Positions 1 to 13,400 of a stretch of 64,000 nucleotides of DNA are shown here, in pieces (positions within the stretch are counted from its first letter, which is position 1; each line of letters starts with the position of its first letter). Both the position numbers and the translations under genes were made by a program. The stretch is taken from positions 21,266,934-21,330,933 of the forward strand of contig JAKGHH010000003.1 in the NCBI GenBank assembly GCA_022828595.1, in the 5' to 3' direction. The stretch comes from Nelumbo lutea. Lineage: Eukaryota; Streptophyta; Magnoliopsida; Proteales; Nelumbonaceae. Under the pieces are notes generated by a model, which saw only the letters and a list, made by a program, of their open reading frames with translations, had not been told where the DNA came from and ran no database searches.

Positions 1-37
1 ATGGAATTTACTAATTCTTTTACAACATGCTTGTCAG

Positions 38-3000
38 ACATTTGATGCTGTTGATGGGAAGCAAGCAAGGCGCACAAATTCCTCCAGTCCACTGGGGGAG
101 CTTTTTGACCATGGTAATTTTCCTCTCATGCTTATGCCATTATTTTTTATTTTAATGGTTTGTGTTGCCGATATGCTTCTTAATCATCCAAAATAAATTG
201 CAGGATGTGATGCACTTGCATGTGCGGTATGTATTATTCTCTTTAGTTGTCATTCTGTAGCCATGGCAATTGAATTCCTCTCAGAACTTGCATTATGCTT
301 TCCTCAGTTTGAAACCTTGGCTTTTGGAAGTACTGCCATGTGTGGAAGGAGCAGTTTCTGGTTTTGGGTCATTGCAGCTGTTCCATTTTACTCTGCAACA
401 TGGGAACAGTAAGTTATCTTAAGATTTCTAATACCATCTTGTCATTCAAGACTTTTGCCTGGTTACAGTTTGTGTTTGCAACTAGTGATTTTTTTATGTG
501 CATCTGATATAGTGCTAACTGCTATTCATTTTTTGGTATGGTGACATCTTACTTGCTTTCATGGCTTGTTAATCCAAATCAACATTACTTGGCAAGATTT
601 ACTGGATCAATATGCTCATATCCATATGCCATTGGCAACAAAGGAAAAACCAGCTGCTCCCCCCTCATCTCATAGCACTGATCAATTGTTGCTTGCTACT
701 CAGACAACCTATATAACCTTGGATATCACATGGTTTCCCAATTCTAGTCCACTCATCCTCCCAAAACCTTACTCTAGAACCTCTTCCCACTTTAAATTTA
801 ATCAAGCCCCTTAAATCCTGATTAGACCTCATAATTCCTTTCCAAACACTCAACCCACAAGTCCTTGAAACTTCCCTTGGTTCCCACTGAAGCCTCACTG
901 CCCCATATTTCCCAACCACCACCCTCCTCCATAAAGCCACCCTTTCCTTCTCTTGCCTTTTCCTTTGATGAATAACTGGAAAAACATTCATTAATTAAAA
1001 GAGAAGTACAAAGAGAAGGGAGAGATAAACTCTCTTAACTCTCCTCAAACAATTATAAGATGTTACAACATAGCCCAAGATAACTGTATTCTTTCAACCC
1101 CTTGTTTGGCTAGTGCATTGGCAAGATAGTTGGCATCTCTTTTTACCCAATTCAGGTTCACTTCCATTTCCTGTGTTAACCATTTAAACCTTCTTTTTTC
1201 ATTAAGGAATTCCCACCAACCCAGATCCTCTTCCTTGGCTTTTTGAGCCCCTACCAAAGCAGCTAGAATTTCAACCCTCAGAGTTCCCCGCACCAATCTG
1301 TCCTGAAAAAAGACCAATAATTCTGTCATCCCCATTTCTGAAAACTCCAATTCCTGAAGGCCGAGATTCCCTTCACAACTGCCATGTTTAGCTTAATAAA
1401 ACCATTGGAGGGAGGAGACCAACTTGGTCTTGTTACAACCGTATTAGGAGCAGAATCAGCTACTACTTTCCAACTTCGCAACAAACCTACTCTCCAAACA
1501 ATCAGAGCATCCCTTCTGCAAAAATGTCTCTCTTTCCATATTTTCCAACACACAGCAGTCTTGATACACCTCCATAAAGTTTGACCCCTCTTTTTTTGCC
1601 AGCTGACAAAGGAGGGGTCAAACAGGCTTTGTATATTTGATAGGAGGTTCCGTTCCACCTACACCCAAACAAGGAAAGAAACCAATCCCAAATTGAAGAT
1701 ACTAAGGGGCAGGAGATTTATAAGTGATGGAAAGGCTCAGCATTAGCCTTGCACAGAATACACCAGTGAAGGGATAAGCACCACTTAGGTCTCTTTCTTT
1801 GGAGAAAGTCATAGGTGTTAATCCTTTCCAAAAGCACTTCCCAGCAGAAATCAGCAATCCTAGGCAGAATTGGCTTACTCGAAATCTCTTTAACCGGAAA
1901 AGGTTGATTCAAATTATCACCTGGTTGGATGCACAGGTAAAGATACCTGATGGGGAAAAGGTCCAAATCCAATTGTCCTTCTCCTGCCCAAATCTCCACA
2001 GCCACTTCCCTAATAATGGTTTGTTGAAAGGTTTTATCCTTCTCAGTCCCAGTCCACCCCCTCCTTTGGCCTGCACAACCTTTTCCCAATTAACCAAATG
2101 AAACTTCTTGGCCCTGCCCAGCCCCTTCCCACAAAAAAATCCCTTTGAACCTTCTTTATCCTCCAGGCCACTTCTGAAGGAACCTTCCATAGTGAAAGCT
2201 TATATGTTGGTAGGCTTGAAAGAACACTCTTAGTAAGTGTAATTCTACCTCCAAATGAGAGGTGCTTTGCCTTATCTATCCGACCTCTTCTCCACTCTCT
2301 CTAAGAGGGGTTTCCAAATGTTTACAACAGCAGATCTAGATGCTATTGGGAGCCTAAGATAAAGGAAAGGGAGCTCCCCAATATGACAATCCAACACAGT
2401 TGCAAGCTACTCCATATTTTCTCTACTTAAATACCCAACTCCAATCAAGTGGCTTTTTTCTAGGTTCACTTAAGAAACCTCTTCCTTTATTTCCTACAAA
2501 TCAAAGCTCTTTTCTAATTGCTTCTTTTAATGCCCATCTCTCCTCATCTCTTTCCCCGAAAGTATGTTAAGCTTCTTTAGCCATCCAAAAACCTCAATTT
2601 GATCGATTGCTGCTTGCTTTCTCTCATCTAATTCCCCAAATTGCCGGATATTCCGATCTTTTATTTTAGCTTTTAATTCTTTCAACTTATGATGGAACTT
2701 CATGCCCTTCCATTTAATCCTTGAATTGCTACTCTCTTCCCACCATTCCTTAACTTTCTCTTTGAACCCAGGTGACATAACCACATGTTCTCAAATCTAA
2801 ATGGAGCTGGACACCTACATCTTTAATAATCTTTAAACAGGGAAATTGGCTAATGATAAGAAATTGTTCTAGGCATGGCCCTCGAGACCAAATCTCCCCC
2901 AATGATCCTCCTCGTTCACCGTTAAATAAAAATCTATCAAGATAAGTGTGATAAATGAGAATTATTGTTACTGATGATGGAAATGGCTAAAAATACAAAA

Positions 3001-6000
3001 GAAAAAGACAATAGAAGTCTAATCCATGATTTGCTAACCAGGTTAAACAATTCTTCAATTCAGTTGGTGATGGTGGGGTCACTTGTCAATGGTTTTTTTT
3101 TTTTTGAAAGTGAGTGGTTTGGAGGTTAAATGTACCTAGTTTGGCCACATGATTGGCCAACTGGCCTGACTAGCCAATTTTGCTATATAGTATAGTAATG
3201 CATGTTAAGACCTTTTCTCAACTGATAAAAAAAAAATGTTAAGACCTTTTCCCTTCTGTCTACTCTATTTCCTTGTTTAAGAATAAGGTTGTCTCTAATT
3301 TCCTTCCCTCCCCCTTTTAGCCTTTGTCTTCAAATTGGAATTTTGGCTTCCGTCGGGGCTTGAGGGATGTTGAACTTGGTGATGTTTCTCAACTTCTTTT
3401 GATTCTTGATAATGTTTGTTTGGATCCTTTACAGTTAGACAAGAGGATTTGGTTCCCCCACCCAAAAGGCTTTTCTTGTGCCTCCTTTTTGAAAGCCCTT
3501 TGTCCTTCCTCCACTCAATTGGTTTTTCTTGTAAAGGAGCTTTGCGCTAAGCGTGTTCACCCAAAATTATCCTGTACTGTTGGGAAGTGTTTTATGGGAA
3601 AATCAATACCCTATACCTCTTACAAAAAAAGAAGCCTTTTATGTGTTTGTCCCCTAGTTGGTGTATTCTTTCCAAAGCTAATGGTGAGGATTGCTTCCAC
3701 TTACTAATTTCCTACTCCTATGCTATTGCTATTTGGGATTGGATTTTTGCCTTATTTGGTTGCAGGTGGAATTTACCCACTAATGTAAGTTTGCTTTTTG
3801 ACCCATCAGTCTTTGTATGGCCCACAAAAAGAGGGAGGATCATGTGGAAATGCATCAGAGCAGCTGCACTTTGGACAATTTGAGAGGAAAGAAATGCAAG
3901 AATTTTTCAAGAGAAGGAACGAAGTCTCCCGATAATCAAAGAGTGTATCTTAACAAGGGCAATTCATTGGTTGAGAACTTAAGAATTCTTCCATTTGTTC
4001 TGCTTCGATGACTTTAGAAGGAACTGGATAGAGGTGGCTAGTAATTCCCTCAATAAGGAAAGGATGTCTATAGTATGGAATCCGCCGCCGGAAGGTTGTG
4101 TAAAACTGAATTTTGATGGAAGCAGTCAAGGCCAGTGTTTTAAAAGCACAAAGCATAGGGGTCAATTTTCACCTGAGGCACAAGGTGCAAGGCGAGGTGT
4201 GCGCCTTTTTTAAGCAAAGCGCAAAAATACAAAAATAATGCTAAAAAATAAAAAAAAAGTCAGAAAATTCAAAAAAATCAAAAAAATATTAAACATAATA
4301 TTAATAAAAATAAAATAAATTTTAAAATAATGTTTTAAAAACCTATTATCTAAAATTAAAATACATAAACATAAGATGTAAAGCATATTCAAATGAGAAT
4401 TTAAAAATAAAATCAAACACATAAAACATTTTCAAGCATGTAAAACCTCTAATCTCTTTTTTCACTCAATTGCATTACTTCTAGTAGCTAATGTAATGTA
4501 AAACATATTACATTCATGATTCTACGAGTCGCCTTTGTGCCACGCCCCTCGAGGCAAGCCCAAACAAGTCCATGTTAGGTCTTAAATTCTTAGTTTTCAC
4601 ACAAAAAGTAATGATTTTATAAAGTGGACTTGTTTGGGCTTGCCTCGAGGGGCGTGGCACAGGGGTCTGGGGGCAGAGCCCCTAGCCCAACCGCTATATT
4701 CGAAAAAAGCAAAAAAGTGTCAAATTTTCAAAAGGCGCACACTTGGGCTGACGCGCAAGGCGCATGCCTAGGCGCATTAGGCGTGCACCTTTTGAAAAGG
4801 CTGCGCCTAGGACCTAGGCGAGGTGCATACCCTAAAATGCATCTCGCCCGTGCACCTAGGCGTGCCTTTTAAATCACTGGTCAAGGCAATCCTGGCCCCT
4901 CAAGTATAGGAGGGGTTTTGTGTGATAAGGATGGTAATATCTTAGCCTTGTACTCGGGCCTAGTGGGAATAGGAGACTCAAATAGGGCTGAATTGTTGGC
5001 AGCTTTACAAGGTATTCAGATTGCTAATCAACTTGGTGTTGAGAATCTTCAAATTGAAGGTGACTCCAAGATTGTTGTAGGTTGGTTAACAGATCCGAAC
5101 TCAATTATTTGGTGCTACAATACAAGAACCTATCAAAGAAGGGCAATTGGTTACTAAGAAACATGAATGTTAGCATACTGTGGATCGGTAGGTCTGCAAA
5201 CACTATAGAAGATTATCTAGCTAAACAAGGGGTTTTGAGGAAACACTTGTACTGGCTACCTTGTAATCATGATCCTTAGTGCTATGTGATTTTTACTTTT
5301 TAAGGGAGGCCACACCTCATGCCTCTCATTGGGCTGCTTGTAACAATTCTCATATTTTCTTAATAAAATTCTTCTTCAATTATCAAAAAAAAAAAAGTAA
5401 TGCATGTTAAGATAATCTATATATTCTGATCTATAGCCTTCTTTTTTGTGTTTTTTGGTGTACATTACAAAAACATAGAGAAAAAGAAGGAAAGATGGAT
5501 CTTTATGTCAAATATATTTCAGAAGTAGAGAAGAAACCAACAAAATTAGACCAGATCTTGTAGATGTGAAAGTTTTGAACAACAAAATATTACCTATATC
5601 AGCTATTTCACTATAAAGAGTAGGAATACTCAATGCTCTCTTTGGTGCAAGGTGGAATCCTCCAATAGGCATCAGATGTCCATTTGAGGCATCTTTCCTC
5701 TCCTCAATAACAAGGGGAAAATGAGAGAGATGAACAATGGCAGCTATCTTGTGGAGCCTATGGAAAGAGAGAAATGTGAAAATTTTCAAAAACAGACAAT
5801 CAAACCAAATTTCGTCATAGACTTGGTCACAAACTCACAGTAAGAATGACTGACTGGATATCCACAAGAGAAGAATTATAAACGGTGCATATTGACTCCA
5901 TTCTTTGGAGATGACTGACTGAATATCGGATATCCACATGGATTGGAACCCCCACCCACAATGGTGAAGTGAAACTCAACTTCAATGGATTCTAAGTAGT

Positions 6001-6443
6001 TCCAGGACAATCACTTTTGAGGGTGCGTGCACTTAGGGGTCACTTGGAGAGGTAATTGCTGTATTTTCTGGCCCAATTGGAGACGAAACAGCAATGAGAA
6101 TGGAACCTTTATCCTTGCTGCAAGGACTAAAGATTGGTTACTCCTATTCCCAAGGAATTGAAGGATTTGAGGTTGAAGGAAACTCATCAATTGTAATTGA
6201 ATGTATGAGATCATTAGAAGATTTTCCTTTGGCTCTATTATATCATATAAGGGAGGCAAGATCATTATCTGTAAGGGTGAACATCTCATTCAGTTGGAAC
6301 CAAGATTTTCCAACTCACTAAAATATGGTCAAGCCAGGAACTGGGTTAATAGGATTCTTTTTTTGGGGAATGGCCGAATTGGGGTACGCAATGTTGTAAT
6401 ATGGTTCACTTAGTCAACCTGCTTGGGGCTGTTTTCTGTCCAG

Positions 6444-6503
<60 letters not shown>

Positions 6504-9500
6504 ATGATTTGGCCTGCCTTGGAGTTCTATTTGTTTGAGATCGGTTATGTAGAAAGAGGTAGAAAGGTGGAAGAAAGAGAGAAAGAGAAAAGGAGAAAGT
6601 CTGGTTCGAACTAAAAGTCTCAAGGAGGTTACCCCCATTCGGCCAGACAATGCTTTTTATTATTAAAATAATTGAAAAGACATATGTGCCCTTATTAAGG
6701 AAGGAGCACTAGTTCTAACACAACATTACAGATCAGCAACCTTAATCTGGGTATAAGGACAGAAATACCCCTACGCTAACACTCCCCCTCAAGCTAGTGA
6801 GTATATATCATATACTCCCAGCTTGTTACATATATAGTCCACTCTTCCTCGACTCAAGCCTTTTGTAAATAAGTCAGCCCACTGGTTTCCTATATTAACA
6901 TATGTAGTGTCTAGCTCTCCATTCAACACCTTCTCCCTCACAAAGTGACAGTCAACATCAATGTGCTTGGTTCTTTCATGAAACACCGGATTAGAGGAAA
7001 TATGAACTGCAGCCTGATTGTCACAATAGAGCTTCATTGGAGTATTGATGTTGTACCCTACTTCCTGTAGAAGGTTCCTTAACCACACTAATTCACAAGC
7101 AGTGTGCGCCATAGCCCTATATTCTGTTTCTGCACCATTTCTTGTCACGACCGTATGCTTCTTACTTTTCCATGTCACCAAGTTACCTCCCAAGAAAGTG
7201 CAATAGCCTGTGGTAGACCGCCTATCAGACATAGAACCGGCCCAGTCAGCATCAGAATACCCTTCTATTTCAAGTTTTCCGCCACTCTTGTATATCAGAC
7301 CGTGACTCGGGGCCCCTTTTAAATACCTCACAATTTTCAGAACTGCATTCCAATGAGGAATCAGAGGTTTCTGCATGAATTGGCTTACCACACTAACTGC
7401 AAATGAGATGTCTGGTCTAGTAATGGTTAGGTAGTTCAGTTTACCCACAAGTCGTCATTATATGCCAAGGTTTTCAAACACTTCACCCATTATCACTGCT
7501 TAGCCTGGTATTTGTGTCCATAGGTGTTTCAGTTGGTTTAACACCCAATAAGCCTGTTTTTTCCAGCAAATCAAGCACATATTTCCTCTGGCACAAATTA
7601 ATACCATACTTGGATCTTGCTACCTCTATCCCCAAGAAATATTTCAGTTTACCAAGATCCTTTGTCTGAAAATGATCCTGCAGATAAGTCTTCAGCCTGT
7701 CAATACCCATGTTATCATTCCTAGTAATAACAATATCATATACATACACCACCAACAGTATTTTTCCTACCGGAGAGTCATGACTAAATACAGAATGATC
7801 AACTTTGCACTGTTTCATGCCTAACTTCTTTACTACCTCACTGAACCTACCAAACCATGCTCAAGGAGATTGTTTAAGCCCATATATAGCCTTCCTTAGT
7901 CTGCACACCTTACTATCCTCCCCCTGAGCAACAAACCCTGGAGGTTGCTCCATGTAGACCTCCTCGAGTAAGTCACCATGCAAAAAGGCATTCTTGATAT
8001 CAAGTTGCTATAGCGGCCAATAATACATGGCTACAAGAGAGATTACAACACGAACTGACCCTATCTTAGCAACCAGAGAGATCCTAAAAAACACACATAG
8101 AAGGATAAAAGGTAATGGAACAGTTAAGTGATTTGGTCAGCTTACTAACAGACATAAGATTAAAAGGCAATTTAGGAACATACAAAACTGAGGAGAGGGA
8201 TACAGGGTCTAGGTCAATATTACCAACACCACAAATTGAAGATGTGGAACCATTGGCAAGGGTGACAGATTGTGATCTTGAGCAATGAGATAAGGAAGAA
8301 AACACACCTAGAGTTCCGGTCATGTGATCGGAGGCTCCAGAGTCAATGATCCAGGGATTGGGTGTGGATGCCAGACAAGCCATACCTGAGTGAGCGAAAG
8401 TCGCCATGTTCTGCTGTGATTGGATAAACCTCTCATATTCATCACGGGAAACACTCACCATCTCCTTCACGAGACCATCTGTGGATGTAGGAGGTATCTG
8501 ATCAGATGAATGATTCTCCTATCTAAAACTGGAACTGGAGTCGCTAGTCGCGGCATGATTGGCCCAGGTTGAGGGTGGACCATGTAGATCATAACAATAG
8601 TTAATGGTATGTCCATCCATACCACAATGAGTGCACTTCCTCGGGCCTAAGCCACGCCCTCTACCACGGGCTTCCCTTGAATCTCTGCCCCCAATACGAC
8701 CACCACCACGATTATAAGTAGGCCCACCATTGCCACTTCGGCCATACAGAGGACCACTACTACCACCACGACCAGACTGAGCTCCCTGAGCTCCACTTCT
8801 AGCACCACGGCCTCTCGATACAGCAAAAGCAGATCTATCGAAGATATTAGAGTTCTCAGTAGATCCGATAGAAATCCTCCGGAATCGAGCAAATACCTCT
8901 TCTAAAGATGAGAGAGTTGATCCTCCAAATATCTGAGCCCGTACTGGTTCATATTCAGACTTCAGTCCCACCAAAAATCTAGTCACATCAAGATGTTCTC
9001 TCTGTTGTTGCTGAATCTTGACATCAGAAGTGAGGGTGATAGACATTCAACTCATTACGTATGTTTCTCATGCTGGCATAGTACTCCTCAAGACTCTGAT
9101 TGCCCTGTTGCAGATTAAAGTACTCCTGATACAATTGATACACTCTGGTTGTATTGTCCTGTCCCGAATACAATTTCTTCGCATTGTCCCACACATCTTT
9201 GGCAGTGTCAAGAAACTTGAAGTTTACACTAATCCTGGGTTCCATACTATTCCACAACCATGTGATGATCTGAGCATCCTCTTGCTCCCAGTCTTCATAC
9301 TCATGAGAGTCAGTGGAGGGTTTCTACTCTTTTATGTGTTTTACCTTCTTCTTTGCCTTCAAAAAGACTTCGATGGAGCCCAAGGCACGTAATTCTTTCC
9401 ATTTAGTTTAATGGAGGTCATCTGAACATTCAGGTAGTATGTAGGCACCATCACATTAGGTTTACAATCACTGTTATCTCCCATTCTGTTATCACCGATT

Positions 9501-10366
9501 CTACACACCTGCTGAATTCTATTACCATTGAATTCTGCACACTGCACACGACTAAATCACACTCGTCACACTGATTTCAGCACTTGTTGTTGCTGAAAAG
9601 TGTGCTCTTTACACCACAAACCCTACTCCTATGGCTACCTGAAATCTCACCACTATATGATCACAACTCTTCCTTCGAAATACACAAAAACAGCATAAAC
9701 CCTAGCACGCTATTGTCTGAAACCACAGCATATGATCTAAAAGACATTTCCTATTTGATCCATAACAGATATCATGCACAGAAACCTCTTACCTTATCAC
9801 TAAAGGAACAACCACACGAGCAGGAAATCAGTCCACACAAGACAGCCACTGCATCACACAGATCGGCCCTCTATTCTTCATCGATTAGGGGAGGGCGATC
9901 TTAGAAACCACAACAACCGACCACACAAGATCCGACTGGAGACATAGAAACCTCCAAGGGAAGAGGGCGATCACTCCTTTTCAGCTCTTTCCCTTATCTC
10001 CAGTTGAATGCAGAAAAATCAAGAGAAACCCTAGATAGGGTGCACAGAAAATAGAAATCTAGGCAGATTCAAGTTGTTCTGATACCATGTTATGATTCAG
10101 CCTGCCTTGGAGTTCTATTTGTCTGAGATCGGTTATGTAGAAAGAGGTAGAAAGGTGGAAGAAAGAGAGAAAGAGAAAAGGAGAAAGTCTGGTTCAAATT
10201 GGAAGTCTCAAGGAGGTTACCCCCATTTGGCCAGACAATGCTTTTTATTATTAAAATAATTGAAAAGACATATGTGCCCTTATTTAAGGAAGGAGCACTG
10301 GTTCTAACACAACATTACAGATCAACAACCTTAATCTGGGTATAAGGACAGAAATACCCCTACACT

Positions 10367-10401
<35 letters not shown>

Positions 10402-13400
10402 TGTTTGTGGTTCTTCCTCTCTACATTAGGAAAGAAGGCATATTTTATTTCTGGCTTGATTCTATTAGTGAACACTATTGTCATTGTCACCGGTAAAAGA
10501 GACCTCACCCATATCACTATGGTCATTGTTTCTGAATTGATTCTATTACTGAACACTTTGGCAGCACATAGATGCATATTATTTCATTAATACAGATATC
10601 TATGAACAACACATGGACCTTATGGTTTTGACATCCACAGTCAACCATCCAAATAATGCACAAGGACCTGATATTTTAATTTGGATGCAATAGGAATAAG
10701 TGATCTATTGTTTGCATAAATTGATTTAGTGGTGGTGGTTGTTGTACTGTTAGTAAGGGCGGTGATGATGAGAGATGGAAGCAAAACTAAGGTTTGGTTC
10801 ATTGCAATTTTTGGGGTTAAGTAAACTATAAAAAATAAAAGGGGTTTTGGAATTTATTTTACAGTCAGATTCACAGGTGGAAAATCGTAATTGTTCTACA
10901 AGTTAGAGGTAGCATGTGGATCAATTTATGAGAAGTTTCTAGGACTTCTATCATGTCTCATCTCTCCCCTATTTAACATATTCAATACAGTATTACTGCC
11001 ATATGTAAATAAGATTACCACTTTGCAACTGCATGTAAATGAATAGGTCTTTGCTCAAGTAACATGTTTAGTGTTTAGTGGTTATTATATAAATAATGCT
11101 GCCAGTTTAGTACTATATATAAACAAGCCTAGCTTTTAATTAGCCAAGACAACTCTTGCTTAATAGTTTGCTTTATGCTCAATTAGCTTGACAAACTTTA
11201 ACTTGAATCCCAGACTTGGCTCATGAGTCTGGAAACAAGGTCATGCAGGCTGAGTTAGGGAAGCTCATTTACATCCTCACCTTGTAACTGTGCATCATTT
11301 GTATTTTTTAAATATTGTTCCTAAAACATGGGACTAAAAGTGATGTAAATCCTGGAGTTAATTCCTATGACTGTCTATTTGTCTCTCTGAGGGGGTATGA
11401 ACCCCCTAAACTTATTTGATTCATATTTTACTGATTAAGACATTTTCTAAATCAGTAAACTATTTTGTTTTGTTTTATCTTACTTTCTTTACAGTGGTAT
11501 TTTGGCAGGTGGGGAATGTTAAGGTTTTATGTGGATGAAATCTTTCCAATTCAAACTCATTTTGTTGTTAGGATGATTAAGATTAGAACATCATCATCTA
11601 AGCTTTTCAAACCAAAAAATCTTATGTATCAGCAAGCCTTGTGCTGTTTTTGGGAAAGAAATGTTTCACAGTAAATCTTCTCAGATGCTGAAGTGAAGAT
11701 GTTTCACAAAGATCTCGGAGAGTTCAGGGCGGTGGGAGGAGATGGGAAGCAGGAAACTGGTACGGGAGAGCAAAGAAGGGTGCAAAAGCAAGATCAAACT
11801 TTTCCTACAGTAAAGCGGTGTTGGCTGGTGCATGGCCTGATTTTGGGCATTCAGAACTCAAAAAGGTGGAGGAAAAAAGCAGGTGGTATTGACTGAGGTC
11901 CAAGGTGTTGAGGCAAGAAGAAGGTTCCTTTGTGATTGCTTGGTGGGAAGATTCAGGTGGAGGGTAGGGGTTCGAGAAGTGGAAAACTGGGCGAGTAGAT
12001 CTTGGAAGGGAGGGGGGGGGGGGGAGTGAGAGTAAAAAAAGCTGGCAGATGACCTTTTCCTTTTCAACCTTCCTTCGAAATCAGAGGCAGCATGGATCCT
12101 TGACAATGGTCCATGGAAAATGGGGAGAAATTACCTTTTTCTGGATTGGTGGGGAGCAAGTGCAGGTTGCTTCTATCCGGAATTGAGTGAGGATATTGAT
12201 CGATCGGATTCTATCTGGGTTAGGGTGTTTGGTCTTCCTTTGATTCTCTGGTGTCCGAGTGTGATCAAAACAATAGGGGATGCATGTGGTGGTTTCTTTG
12301 AAACTGATGATTCTCCTGAGGAGCTGTCTACCTGTGAGTGGATTCGAATGAAGGTGAGAAAAAAAGATCACATCCCTGAGAAGATCGAGATTGTAGCTGG
12401 GGAGCCTCTCTTCTCAGTCTGATTTGGCCTCAAACTCTGTTGTCAGTTCGAAGATGGAAGATAGGCAGTCATATGAACAAACAGGTTCAGACTAAGAGGA
12501 TGGGTTCGGAGATTTCAAAGACGGTGGTTTTAGAAGATGTGGGGGAGAGTTTGATGCCTCTAGATTCCCTGAGAGGTATTCAGGCTTATAAATTGTCGCC
12601 GATGAGGTCGCCAGAGACTGGTGGAGGGGAAGAAGAAACCTGTGTTGCAAATCTGGACCGTCCACTCTTAATTCCATTGGAGGGTTTGGATCTTCCTTTG
12701 AAGGATAGCTTCAAGCACTGTGCGCAGAAATTAAAGATGGGAAGGAGTGGGGGAGACTCGATGGTTGAGGATTTAAAAATCCTCATTAAACAATGCATTA
12801 AAGAGATGCACGTGGCACCTATGGTGGAGAACACGCTGAACAAGGGGCGGGAGGCTCGACAAGGGTCTGAGCTTGGGTTCCGTGAAAGTGAGGTGTCCCG
12901 GATACAGATCCAGGACCCGGATCTGGGTCACTCATGCCCAAATAACCCGACTATCCGATCCAGACAGGTGTTCAGGAGAAATGACTTAAAAAAGTCAACT
13001 AGTGAACCTCGGTGGCTCACTGGAAGACAGTTCTTCGATAGCCAGTTCGTCTGGAGCCGACCTGGGTTAGCCATACTTCCAAACAGCCGAAGAAGCCCAG
13101 TTTCGAGTCTCCAACTGAACCGATTTCTCTGTCTGAGGACTTGGAGATCAGAGGTGAGGTTCAGGCTGCTTCGTCTCTCCAAAAGCGTCTTTCTGTTCGA
13201 AGAGTTCGTCGGTGACTGATCCTAGGCGGCGAAAAATCCAAGTTCTTCCTCTGGTTCCTGTGGAAGATAATCCGCTGGTGGTGACTCCTATCACAGTGAT
13301 GGTGTCAGAGATGCAAAGTGAAATGAGGGAAACTGTCTTAACCAGCTTAAAGAGCCAGAGAGAAGTGAGAGAAGTCCTGAGTTGAAGAAGAGAAGTTAAG

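Larger units (their letters stand above)
6500..10370 (-). mobile_element. Copia LTR retrotransposon, integrase-deleted, minus strand
   Basis: Direct LTRs (6500-6781 and 10088-10370) begin TGTTATGAT and end CTAACA. The flanks are TATAT on both sides, a 5-bp target duplication within a TA repeat. On the minus strand the order is LTR, primer-binding site, gag (9547-8519), protease (8470-8084), partial reverse transcriptase (8083-7483), RNase H (7448-6789), polypurine tract, LTR. Protease followed by reverse transcriptase then RNase H, with the RNase H sequence type, marks Copia. Integrase and the start of the reverse transcriptase are missing, so the element is 3.9 kb instead of about 5 kb. Roughly a dozen differences separate the LTRs, so the insertion is not very recent. 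Confidence 0.93.

Noticed and set aside
5508..5789. 93-codon minus-strand frame with protein-like composition
   Set aside because: The plus strand here reads LFGARWNPP and [12 protein letters not shown], a LINE fragment, so the minus frame is its shadow.
6423..6650. Frames with (IY)n repeats on both strands
   Set aside because: Translation of the TA microsatellite.
8647..8892. 81-codon frame rich in Val and Leu
   Set aside because: Second-frame reading of the Gly/Arg-rich tract of Copia gag.
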